Source: Cryptomeria japonica
Lineage: Eukaryota; Streptophyta; Pinopsida; Cupressales; Cupressaceae
Direction: 5' to 3'
Assembly: GCF_030272615.1 (NCBI RefSeq)
Contig: NC_081412.1
Span: 698,348,656-698,412,655, forward strand
Length of the DNA stretch: 64,000 nt
Under the pieces are notes generated by a model. It was not told where the DNA came from and did no database searches. It was given only the letters and a program-made list of their open reading frames with translations. This document shows, one piece after another, positions 54,751 to 64,000 of the stretch (position 1 is the stretch's first letter; the number at the start of each line of letters is the position of its first letter). The translations under genes were made by a program, and so were the position numbers.

Positions 54751-56650
54751 GAGGACTCACCTATGCTAGAGTCATGGGAGAGATATCCTTCGACTCATGG
54801 ATTACGACCAGAGCTAACATTAGAGGATAGAGCAATAGTTGAGGCTATGGGATTTTGATACATTATTTATATGCCTAAATTTCAAGAGAACATGGGGTTG
54901 TTGACTACATTAGCTGAGAGATGGCACTCAGAGACATGCGTGTTTCACTTACTAATGGGTGAGATGACAGTCACCTTAGAGTATGTGTATAGGATACTAC
55001 AAATAGCAATCAATGGGGAGTTGGTTCCTTAGGATCGAGAGGGAGATAGGGATGCACATAGATGAATGTTCTAGGATCCAGGACTAGAGATGAGGGTAGA
55101 ACATGTGGCTTGGGACACCATGATAGCTACACGATTATCTCTACCAATGATGTTGGCAGGAGTTATCAGCGGGTTTCTCTATCTGGACAAGGCGACATGA
55201 GGGTTGGATGTGGGATGGGGGAGGACTCTGGAGACATTGGTGACTGAGTACACTAGGTTTACATGGGGGTCGTGTTTGTTGGCACACTTGTATTATGAGC
55301 TATATCAATTTGTGTATCATAGATTACCAGGAATGGGGTGTGGAGTGACATTATTGCAGGTATGGGCATATGAGAATCTTCCGGTTATACAATTGATACA
55401 CTTTAGAGGCAGGGGACATGGCCGTAGTTATGTACATTTGTATGATATGATTACTTCCCAACCATGGATTGGGAGGCTAGAGTATTGGTGTCGAGTGATT
55501 GATGAGGTAGAAAATGTAGTATGTAGGCCTTATCTAGATTATGAGGAGTGGGAGGATGTTGCAGTTGAGCTGCCATATGTGTTTAGGAGTAGGTATCTAA
55601 TAGGGTGGACACCATATATTATTGAGAAATAGTTGATTGACAGAGTATGTAGGTAGTTTGGTAGGATACAATAGATGCCACATGGCTCAGGGATGTATGC
55701 GCGGATAGTGAGAGATCAGGCACATCTAGGTCCATTATTGTCTTATGATCAAGTAGTGTCACATATGCAGGAGATGGTTCCCATGCCTTGGGATATTTGG
55801 GTAGATGTGGATGATGCAAGGATGGATGTTGAGTACAACACATATTTTGCAGATCATCCATTTCCACGGCTGACAGATCCAAGAGAGCTGATAGAGGGTA
55901 AGGTTGGGGATGGTGGAGATGATAGTGGGGATGGTGGAGGTAGAGACAGATGACGAAGGCAAGGTGTAGTAGCAGAGAGGAGGGTAGCTCAAAGGAGAGA
56001 TGTAGGAGAGGAGAGATAGACTCATGTAGTCAGAGGTAGAGGTGGACTACCTTTACAGGTGCCAACATTACTGGTGCTAAGACAGGTATAGGGACTGAGA
56101 CAAGGACATGGACAGGGACAGGGAGAGGAGCAGACACAGGAGCAGCCATAGGGATAGGGGGAGGAGGGAAGAGAGGAGGAGGATGAGCTACTATCCTTGA
56201 GAAATATTTTCTAGGGACTTGCAGATGAGATTCATGATCTAGAGAGGGATGGGGCTAGGATCAAGAGACAGCCAAGGGACACCGAGCGAGAGAGGGATCG
56301 AGCTGTTAAACATTATACGGAGGCTAAGGAGGCACCGAGGGAAGGGAGATGAGAAACAAAGGACACTGAGGATGGATATGCCTATGTTATATGAGCAAGG
56401 GAGGAGATAGTCTACTAGAGAGACCTGTAATATGGAGTTGTACCACCTGATCAACGGGCTAGGAGCTTCCAAAGACCATCGCAGACTACGATGACCACTG
56501 GAGGGAGAGACATGAGACAAGTGTCTAGTGGTGGGGTCATGGGTACTCCACCACCACCAGATAGGGGGGTGGGAGAGATGATCCTAGGGCAGGGACTTCC
56601 AGGGCTCAGACTCTGTTGAGGCCGGTTGGCTCTAAGGGAGGGAGTTTGTC
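54751..56650 (+). pseudogene. plant mobile domain (PMD) protein, antisense within element A
   Basis: One plus-strand phase runs from about 54751 to at least 56000. It reads LTTLAERWHSETCVFHL, GEMTVTLEYVYRIL, then WGSCLLAHLYYELYQFV, GCGVTLLQVWAYENLP, and IDRVCR-FGRIQ-MPHG with stops at two Gln positions. This series is the plant mobile domain, found in MAIN/MAIL proteins and in some plant transposons. The C-terminal tail is Gly/Arg/Gln-rich. At least eight stops (54856, 55030, 55063, 55072, 55198, 55630, 55672 and others) interrupt it without phase loss up to about 56000. It lies antisense to its host element, between pol and the 3' LTR. Confidence 0.75.
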
Positions 56651-56775
56651 ATAGCCTTAGAGGGCTCCCTATGTATCAATTTTTGTACCATTTTTGTATG
56701 ATGATGTAGACACCTTCAGGTGATGCTGTAGCCATATGTATTTTGACATCATTGTATCATGACACATGATTTTTT

Positions 56776-56778
<3 letters not shown>

Positions 56779-56818
<40 letters not shown>
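56779..56818. repeat. (AT)n microsatellite
   Basis: About 20 uninterrupted AT units, 130 bp after the PMD frame. Confidence 0.95.
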
Positions 56819-56822
<4 letters not shown>

Positions 56823-58184
56823 TGATTCATCCTTGCGGCAACTATATGCATGTGTACCTATGTGATGTTGCTTCTATATGATGCATGTTTTTATATGATG
56901 CTTATGATATGGATGTGAATATGCACATGATGAAATGTAATATTTTTGTTCTTTTATGTTTTTAAATGTTATGCAAATGGGAATGTATGAAATGCAAATA
57001 ACTAATTACATGATGAGAAGGTAAAATGTGCTAACATGTCTTGTGTGCAGGTTATGATGCAATTGTGATATCTATATGTATGTATGAAATGCTAATATGT
57101 GGTAATGCAGGTGCCAAAACTACATGAAATGAAAATATTTTTGGCATGTCATTATACTCAGTCATGTGATAGTAGGCTACACAGACTCAAGAAGGATGAT
57201 GTAGGTCAATCAAGAAAGGGGGATGGAAGATAGAAGATATGGAAGTGAAAGAGCTTCTTGTGCTTTTATCATCATTGAGCTTTATTATCGAAAATAGGGT
57301 ATGACGATCCAGATATAGGTTCAACCCAGAAAATCATTGTACCCATTTGCATGGTGATTAGATAGTCGCAAACAAAGAATGCCCCAGTTCACACTAGACT
57401 CACAATGTGCTCATATCCTTGGACAAGTCATAGCATTACTAAGAGACAATCCATAGACAACAAAACAATAGGTGAATATATCCCATCCTCGCCTTTCTAG
57501 TCAAAGACATCCTGGAGATAGAATCTCTAGTCAGAGACATCCCAAAAAAGCTAAAAGACATGTCACCAAAAGATAAAATCAAAAGAAAACCAAGAATCGA
57601 CACCAACATCCACTGTAGTCCTCAAGTTTAGTGTATCTTGTCACTTGTACAAGTCTATTTAATTTTGGTCACAATGTTTACTTTTAGAAAAAGGATAGAT
57701 AGCACTAAACCATGATGTTGTCTGAGTCTGTTGAAAGAGTTAATTGTTGAAGCCCATTGCTACTGTGTCTCATCTGAAACTAACTAAATCCAATGAAACT
57801 GATACTTTATTATGGAGAGAATGAAAATTTATTGCAGAGTTGTGATGCAAGTTTTTCTTTATTGTGGATTGTGCGTGGATAGGCTAAAGAAAACTAGAAG
57901 AAACTGTACTCCTCCAAACGTGGGATTCTCTTAGTTCCACACCCATAACTAGACTTAGGATTTACCTTAGCCACATATAGGAGCTGATTTATTATAGATG
58001 GAAAGGGGTGAAAAGGAAGGGTTATTATGAATGGCTAACCAATCTTAGTAGATCTATAACAAGCCATGATGGGAATGGGTAAGGTTATTATGGATGGATA
58101 GGCTATGAGTGTGAGCAAAGTGAAAGGATGAGATTGAATCTTGAAGGAGGGAGGAGAAATGTCTCTATGCATGGTGTTGGTAAC
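56819..58184. other. non-coding region of element A
   Basis: AT-rich with many ATGATG and TATGATGC words up to about 57150; the rest has no recognisable domain. Repeats CATCC(C/T)..AGTCAAAGACATCC near 57490-57545 are too weak to classify. Confidence 0.35.
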
Positions 58185-58325
58185 CTAGTTTTCACCATGG
58201 TACTTTCCCAGGGGCGCCACCAAAGTGGTTTTCACCGTTGGACGAATTTATTTCTCTTTACTTTTTTGATTTTTTCAATTTTTTTGTGTCACAAGGTGCT
58301 TGTTTGCCAGGTTTTCACCAAGTAA
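58185..58325 (-). repeat. GAAAACC/GGCGCC module, element A copy
   Basis: On the minus strand: GGTGAAAACCTGGCAAACAA, A-rich, GTAAAGAGAAATAAATTCGT, GGTGAAAACCACTTTGGTGG, CGCCCCTGGGAAAGTACCAT, GGTGAAAAC. It matches the plus-strand module at 9096-9205 word for word with local changes. It lies about 60-200 bp after the pol stop of element A. Confidence 0.6.
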
Positions 58326-58381
58326 CGATTTTTATTTTATTTTTTATTTTTATTTATTTATTTATTTTTTGTATTTTTGAA

Positions 58382-58640
58382 TTAGGATATTTTGAAGAGA
58401 TATGTGTAAAACCTACAAAGGTGCATGCTATTGATAGGATCTTCCAAAGGTTCTCCATTTGGTGTCAAAATCTGATATGCACCCGATCTGTAGACTATTG
58501 TGATGACATAAGGACCAAGCCAATTTGGTTCAAACTTTCCTTTCTTCTCTCTGTCTTGCTGATTTTTTAGGATTTTTTCTTAGAACTAAGTCACCCACCT
58601 CAAATGTGAGAGGATTTAACTTATGATTATAGTTGCATTG
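58382..58640 (-). pseudogene. gypsy element A pol C-terminus (integrase tail)
   Basis: On the minus strand NYNHKLNPLTFEVGDLVLRK is followed, after a phase shift near 58530, by GKFEPNWLGPYVITIVYRSG, AYQILTPNGEPL and HLCRFYTYLFKIS plus a stop at 58382-58384. F-x-VGDLVLR ... GKFEPNW-GPY ... SGAY ... HL-RFY is the standard C-terminal pattern of plant Ty3/gypsy integrase. Everything upstream is cut off at about 58640, where plus-strand gypsy pol begins. Confidence 0.8.
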
Positions 58641-58644
58641 TTCC

Positions 58645-60465
58645 ATTGTTAGACTGCTCAAGAAGGATACCAAGTTCTACTGGGATCAAGAAGCTTCAAA
58701 GGCTTTTGATGAGATAAAAAGGGCTATTCAGGAAGCACCAGCGTTGAAATCCCCTAATTATAGTAAGCCTTTCTCTCTGTTCTCTTTCGCATCATATCAC
58801 ACAGTGGCTGCTGTGCTTTTACAAAAGTATCATGAAGGGTATGAGCATCCCATAGCTTTCTATAGTAAATCTTTGCAGGCTGCAAAGTTAAAGTATGAAA
58901 TCATGGAAAAGCAATCATATGCTTTGGTCAAGGCTATCAAAGCTTTTAGGCCATATCTGGTAAATGCACAAATAGCTGCTTATGTTCAACATGCTACAGT
59001 CAAAGACATTTTATCCCAATATGAGGTCATAGGTAAAAGGTGCAGATGGATAAACAAAATTCAAGAGTTTGATTTAGAGATAAAGATTACTAAATTGGTA
59101 AGAGGATTAGGCCTTGCAAAGCTCATGACTGACTCAAATATTCTTAATGTGGAAGTAAATAATGTTGAAGTTGATAACAATATGATCACCAGTATTGAAA
59201 GGCAACCCTGGTATTCAGAGATAGTCCATTTCTTAAGAGATGCAATATTTTCAGAAGGAATGACACATAATCAGAGAAGAACTCTGAAACTCAAGTCACA
59301 AAAATATGTTCTCATTCAAGGTGATCTGTTCTGGAGAAATAGAGATGGGGAACTGCCAATGTGTTTGGATGAATCCTAGGCTAAGAAAGTGCTGACTGAA
59401 ATGCATGATGGAGTGTGCAGAGGTCATTACTCTGCTAAGACAACTACTCGCAAGATAGTCTGGGCTGGGTAATATTGGCCTACTTTATTTAAAGATGCCC
59501 ATGAACATGTCAGGAAATGTGACCCATGTCAGAAGTTTTCATCCAAATTGAAGTATGAAGGAGATTTACCCCTAAATCTGGTCACAGTGGAAGCCCCTTT
59601 TGTCCAATGGGGCATTGATTTTATTGGAGAAATTGTTGAGAGATCAGGAAGAGGTCACAAGTGGATCATAGTAGCGACTGATTATTTTACCAAATGGATT
59701 GAAGCTATACCCACTAGAAGAGCTACAAGTAAAATTGTCATTGATTTCCTGATGGATAATGTTATAACTAGATTTGGAGTCCCTAAAAAATTAGTAACAG
59801 ATAATGCCATGAGCTTTAGGTGAGAAGAGTTTGTTGAATTCTGCACTAGTCATGGAATAATCATGTCTTATTCTTAACCTTATCATCCTCAGGGAAATGG
59901 ACAGGCTAAATCTAGTAATAAAAGCCTCTTGAACATTATCAAGAAAATCCTGGAAGAAAACAAGAGGTCTTGGGATCAAAAGTTGAAATTGGCTTTGTGG
60001 GCTGATAGAGTTACTGTCAAAAAGGCTATTGGAGTTTCACCTTTTGAATTGGTTTATGGTACACAAGCTAGAGTGCCAGTAAATAATCTTCTTCTAGTAT
60101 ATAAGTTCTTGCAAGCTAAAGACATGGAGTTGTCTAAACCTATTGAGGACCGAATGATTCAGATAGTGGAAGTGGAAGAAATCAGAACTCTAGCTCACAA
60201 AAGAAATTTAAAGATCCAATTGCAGTCCAAGTACCTATTTGACAAGATAACCTCATTAAGAAAATTCCAAATAGGGGATGTTGTTGTTCAATGGAATGCA
60301 AAAGGACAGGACAAGGGAAAGCATAAAAAAATTGAGTCATTGTGGATTGGCCCCTCTGTGGTCTATGATCTGAATGGAAAGGACTCATATTTTTTGAAGA
60401 ATATGAATGATGAAGTACAAGAATTTCTAGTGCATGGACAATTCCTGAAACATTATTTCTCTTGA
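58645..60465 (+). pseudogene. gypsy F RNase H and integrase
   Basis: One phase from 58633 to TGA 60463, broken by TAG 59377, TAA 59470, TGA 59821 and TAA 59875. The end of RT reads RLLKKDTKFYW. RNase H has PIAFYSKSLQAAKLKYEIME but FSFASYHT where an Asp is usual. KRCRWINKIQEFDLEIK ends it. Integrase shows HYSAKTTTRKI, CDPCQKF, GIDFIGEI with the first Asp, VTDNAMSF with the second, and HPQGNGQAKSSNKS, in which Lys replaces the catalytic Glu. ALWADRVTVKKAIGVSPFEL and LVYGTQA follow. The tail reads FQIGDVVVQWN and lacks a chromodomain. RT, protease and gag are missing. Confidence 0.87.
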
Positions 60466-60939
60466 AGTCCATGCACAGTAGGTCCTTGTTTTTATATATT
60501 TAGGTTTGCTTTTATTGTTGTTTTTGGGCTTGTTTTTGGTCTGTTTCTCTAGAGTTTCTGAGTTCTTGTGTTGATCTTGTGATCAACCATCTGCAGTCAG
60601 AGCCACTGTTATCACTGTTTAAAAAATGGACATTCTTTTCCCATAATTGGCTAAGTCTATGAAAATTTTGAGTTTGGTATGGCCTTGTTACCTCTAAATT
60701 GCTTTGGGTCCAAATAAGGGTTTAGGGTTTAAGTCTTAAATCACTCCTGTGTTTGAGAAAAACCCTTATAATTCTATTTCTGTGTTACTTTATTCACTTA
60801 AATGAGGGTCCATTGGTCGTGAAAAGTGTCCCCCCCCTTCTTTAATTTTTTCCTAGGCGGGTTTATTCGTGCATTATCCTTCTATGTCTTTCCTAAAGTT
60901 TTAATTTCTTAATCGGGCTCCTAAAAGGTGAGCAGGTTC
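60466..60939. other. non-coding spacer after gypsy F pol
   Basis: T-rich sequence with no domain or RNA signal. A C8 run lies near 60830. Confidence 0.4.
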
Positions 60940-62300
60940 CTTTTGATCTGAAGGTGCACGTGGTTTCATTAAGCTAAGATGCCTGTGAGTTACCGATCGT
61001 GAAGTAGCGAAAGGCATAGGCGGGCCCGACTAGATGGACTGACCATCGGGTAAAAGATTTGCATCTTGATTGTGATCCAACGGCTCGCGTTGATTCACTA
61101 GCCTGAGATGCACATGGTTTATGTTTTGTGAAGCAACGAAAACATGTGGCAGGTCCCAAAGATAAGCAGTCTTCCTTGGTTAAAGAGTGATTGGGTTGGA
61201 AAAGGATCAATGGCTCACGTTGATTTGCGGCCGAGAGATGTGCACGTTCTACCTTTCGTGAAGTAGCGAAAAGGTGGTGGGTCCCGCTAGAGGTGGTAGT
61301 AAAGGTGGTAGATCCAGCTGGCGATGACAGAGCAGTGACGGGGCGCTCAGTTAGCGGTCCGTAGTGGGCCTGGGCAAGGTTACCATAGAAAGAGTAAACA
61401 ATGAGCAAGTTCCTGAGATCTGACGGCTCGTGTGGATTTGCGAAGCTAAGATGCTAGTAAGTTAGTCATCATGAAGTGGCGAAAAGGCCGGTGGGCCCAA
61501 GGGACAAGCAGGGCACGAAGTTAAAAGCTGATCAGGTCTGTTTTGATCCAACGATCCTTGTGGTTTCATGGCCACAAGCCAAACAAAGATTAATATTCGC
61601 GAAATGGTGAAAGACAGGTGGAAATCACACAAAGGCATGACGTGGCATGACAGCTGCTGCATTTCGTAGAGCTTGATAGTGATGTGTCAAATGCCACATG
61701 TCTCTGAAGGGTAGTTGAGGGTTCGCCTAGGTGTAACCGACAGTTATGTGGGAATAGTAAAGAGAACACGTGGCGGATTCAGGGTGGAACCTAGAGGAAT
61801 TTCCAGAGCTAATGGTCGACTTCTGTGTGGCATTAGTTAATCGGTGACTAGGTAAAGTAAGTGGTCTCTGAAAATAATGGACCCACTTGAAAGGTTTAAT
61901 GTTTGTTAAAAGGTATTCACCTCATGCTTGATCCAACGCTTCTCATTGTTTCGTGGCCTGAAGATGCCTGCGGCTTAACCTCTGCGAAATGGCAAAAACT
62001 GTTAGTAGTCAAGATGAGGCGCAATTAGATAGTAAGGTTGACGGTCTTGGTTAGAGTTAAAGGTCGGGTGTTTTGAGCTTGATCTAATGGTTGGCACGGT
62101 TTCATGAATGAAAAGTGCATGAGTGTTAAAGCCCGCGAAGTCATGAAAAGGAGGTAGGGCCCGACACTAACGCAAAGAGATCAAACAGAGATAAAGATAA
62201 TGTAAGTTCTCGTAATCCAATGGCCAGCATTGCTTCGTGAAAGAAAAGAGCACAGGTTTTATGTTCTATGAAATAGCAAAAGAGCAAAATGGAGGAAAGA
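60940..62300 (+). repeat. diverged tandem array, period near 130 bp
   Basis: Eight recognisable units start with a GATCCAACGGCTCG-like word at about 60945, 61074, 61204, 61417, 61545, 61930, 62081 and 62213. Each then has a TTTCRTGGCC-like word and, about 50 bp on, a GTGAAGTAGCGAAAAGG-like word followed by GGTGGGCCC. Spacings are 129, 130, 213, 128, 385, 151 and 132, mostly near one or three times 128. It is GC-richer than its surroundings. Such arrays are known in untranslated regions of large gypsy elements; this unit is not one I recognise. Confidence 0.75.
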
Positions 62301-62622
62301 CTCAGAGAAGTTATGACCCATTGGAGCCAGTTTTGAATTCGATTTGGTGAATTCAATTTTGAAAAGAAAGCCGAAGCATGCAGAGTTAATTTCTAAAAAT
62401 TCAATGCCAACTTGTCCTTTTGAGTCCGCATCAACTTGATTGTTAGTATTGTTTCATCGAAGTTTGTTGCAGAGAAAATTGGTGCGAAGTGATTCTCTTC
62501 AAGTGAACAATCAGTTTTTTTGTGCTTTTCTTGGTAATTCTGGTCTGTTTCCAAATATTGCTGTGTGAATTATTTCATTAGAGGTCTGTGCTAGTTTCTA
62601 GTGGTATAGTTGCTTGTTCAGA
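62301..62622. other. leader between tandem array and unknown ORF
   Basis: Non-coding; no PBS or LTR end was seen. Confidence 0.4.
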
Positions 62623-63972
62623 ATGGCAAAAAGAAGAGAGTTGACAGGAAAAGTCAATTATCAGGACAGGAATATCTGTGATGATTTTTTTGAGCAATTA
62701 ACCATGTCTACCAATGCCGGGGCTAAGGCCAAAGAGATAGTACCAAAGAACCCTCATCTAAAAATTTGGGATGGCCTATATGATAAAGGCAATTGGTTAA
62801 GGGACCCTAAAATAGGAATATCAGGTTTAGGACTGTTCAAAGTCAGTTTTGGGCAAAGACATTCCCCAGCTCCTTTGAATAACATATGGGAACTCGTTGT
62901 AGGAAAGCTTGTGGTCCCAGGTGTTTTCATGGATGTAGATAAGTTGACCCTAATTGCATAGAATTATGACCCTGTAGTGAGATGCATCAGGAATATAAAG
63001 GGATCAGTCCCGATTGAAATAAATGAAGATGAATTCAGGAAAGTGTTTAAACTCAGTGAGGCCTCCAATTTGTTAGAGCCTATTGACTTTGAGTCATTAT
63101 CCCAGGTTTACAATGCATAGAGGGATCATCTTAGGAGTGGCCCATTGAAAGAATTCTTTGTTAAGATAGGGGGGTTAACAGTTGTAGGCCCTAGCACAAT
63201 GGAACCCTTCTCCCTCAATTTATTCACTCGAAGAGCTAAGGGTATGTATTGGGCATTATGTCAGATCTTTGGAGAGGATGCTGAAAAGAATATGCCAACC
63301 CATTACATGTTAATGATTGCACAAATTCTAAACCCCTCCCTAGTAATAACATTTGATTATGCCTCATAACTTGCTGATACAATTCATAAAGGGCTAGTAG
63401 GGATAAAAAATGGTAAGGTGGATAGGCCGTTTGGATGGTACTCCATGTTAATGCACATGTTCTTGTTCAAATGTGCTGATTACTTTGTAAAGGAAATGGA
63501 CTTGATCAAGGTAAATGATAAGGAAGAGATGCCTATTCAGCTTTGGAGCACTCTTTTATCCTGGGATAGAGAAGATGCCAATTTTCTAAAATTTGATAAA
63601 TGCTTTGCATCTAAGATTAGAATCCTTTTATGCAGAGAAAACCCTAGAATTCCTAAGTCTCTTTTGGAATTCCTCAGACCTAAGGAGTTTGCAGAGGATA
63701 TGAAGATTGTTCACAATTGGGGAGACATGTATTTGTACCCTGTGTCAACTATTTTCAGAGTGTATGGATTTAGAGGTATCCCCTATTTACTACCCTATCA
63801 GGTCCCATTAAAGATAGGGATTGCAGAAGTATTGAGACAAATTGGAGGAGTGCAAGAGGCAAAGCTAACCAATAGGGGTAAAGGGACCATTTTCCCAACT
63901 ATTACCATGGCCCACCATTTTGTAGTCACTAAAGGTGGATGGAAATATTTTGAAGAATTCTTTAAGCCATAA
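62623..63972 (+). pseudogene. unrecognised 450-codon frame downstream of gypsy F
   Basis: One phase from ATG 62623 (MAKRRELTGKVNYQDRN) to TAA 63970, broken by TAG 62959, TAG 63118 and TAA 63367. The protein is soluble-looking, with no signal peptide, membrane segment, zinc knuckle or polymerase motif. It includes NPHLKIWDGLYDKGNWLR, YDPVVRCIRNIKGSVPIEIN, FFVKIGGLTVVGPSTMEPFS, PFGWYSMLMHMFLFKCADYF and YLLPYQVPLKIGIAEVLRQI. The pattern of a Trp/Tyr-x-Pro segment followed by a short beta-like segment and FRKVFKL is faintly like PMD or gag-type proteins, but I cannot assign a family. It is in the same strand as F pol, 2.1 kb downstream, and may be an accessory ORF or the 5' ORF of another element. 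Confidence 0.6.
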
Positions 63973-64000
63973 AGGCTATCAACTGCAGTTTCAAGATGTG
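63973..64000. other. window end
   Basis: 28 bases after the stop; nothing to annotate. Confidence 0.5.

Larger units (their letters stand above)
47169..58640 (-). mobile_element. gypsy element A, 3' half, LTR split by a LINE
   Basis: Read on the minus strand: pol C-terminus (58640-58382), A-rich GAAAACC/GGCGCC module, about 1.5 kb of non-coding DNA, an antisense PMD frame, a second non-coding part, PPT (53457-53442), and an LTR from 53441 down to about 47169. The LTR is interrupted by the LINE. The upstream half of the element (gag, most of pol, 5' LTR) is missing; at about 58640 it meets an opposite-strand gypsy pol. Confidence 0.65.

Noticed and set aside
55619-56025. Minus-strand frames opposite the PMD
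   Set aside because: The plus-strand phase has the coherent PMD motifs; the minus frames do not.
56779-56818. AT run as a cruciform or origin
   Set aside because: A plain microsatellite explains it; no other origin feature.
60974-61408. 144-codon minus-strand frame in the tandem array
   Set aside because: Overlaps repeated non-coding units and is not preserved from unit to unit.
60940-62300. CRISPR-like array
   Set aside because: Units are about 130 bp and diverged throughout; no short identical repeats with unique spacers, and the setting is a plant genome.
62623-63972. Envelope gene of gypsy F
   Set aside because: No signal peptide, membrane segment or glycoprotein-like cysteines.

Overview
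This window looks like intergenic DNA from a very large seed-plant nuclear genome, with a conifer-like gymnosperm as the best guess. It is AT-rich and consists almost wholly of decayed LTR retrotransposons of several Ty1/copia and Ty3/gypsy lineages, plus one plant L1-type LINE. I found no intact host gene, tRNA, rRNA or CRISPR array. The species is an inference from element composition, not something the sequence proves.

Layout. 1-4551: 3' part of a nearly intact Tork-like copia element (+). 4552-6611: non-coding. 6612-13290: a gypsy-type element C (+) with a gag-like frame, no visible pol, a long non-coding 3' region, a polypurine tract (PPT) and an LTR. 13300-14536: degraded gypsy pol fragment of the dual RNase H (Tat-like) type. 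14537-26880: two related Sirevirus-like copia elements head to tail; a solo LTR (24073-25678) sits inside the PPT of the second. 26881-29300: a primer-binding site (PBS) and unrecognised sequence. 29300-47168: an old minus-strand gypsy LTR (B) split by a full copia element D (29854-45456, TSD AGATG), which is itself split by a full chromovirus E (32311-40181, TSD CTAAG). 47169-58640: minus-strand gypsy element A, whose 3' LTR is split by a 5.5 kb 5'-truncated LINE. Element A carries an antisense plant-mobile-domain (PMD) reading frame between its pol end and its 3' LTR. 58645-60465: opposite-strand gypsy RNase H/integrase (F). 60940-62300: a diverged tandem array with a period near 130 bp. 62623-63972: an unrecognised 450-codon frame.

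How the parts relate. The coding remnants are gag, protease, integrase, reverse transcriptase and RNase H genes that once copied these elements. None looks functional now. Several frames (Tork, C gag, chromovirus E, PMD, F pol, the 62.6 kb ORF) stay in one phase over kilobases and are broken only by stop codons, many at positions expected to be Gln, Trp or Arg. This fits C-to-T decay of methylated cytosines with few indels.

Most unusual material: the antisense PMD frame in element A, the unknown ORF and tandem array downstream of gypsy F, and a non-coding GAAAACC/GGCGCC module shared by elements A and C.
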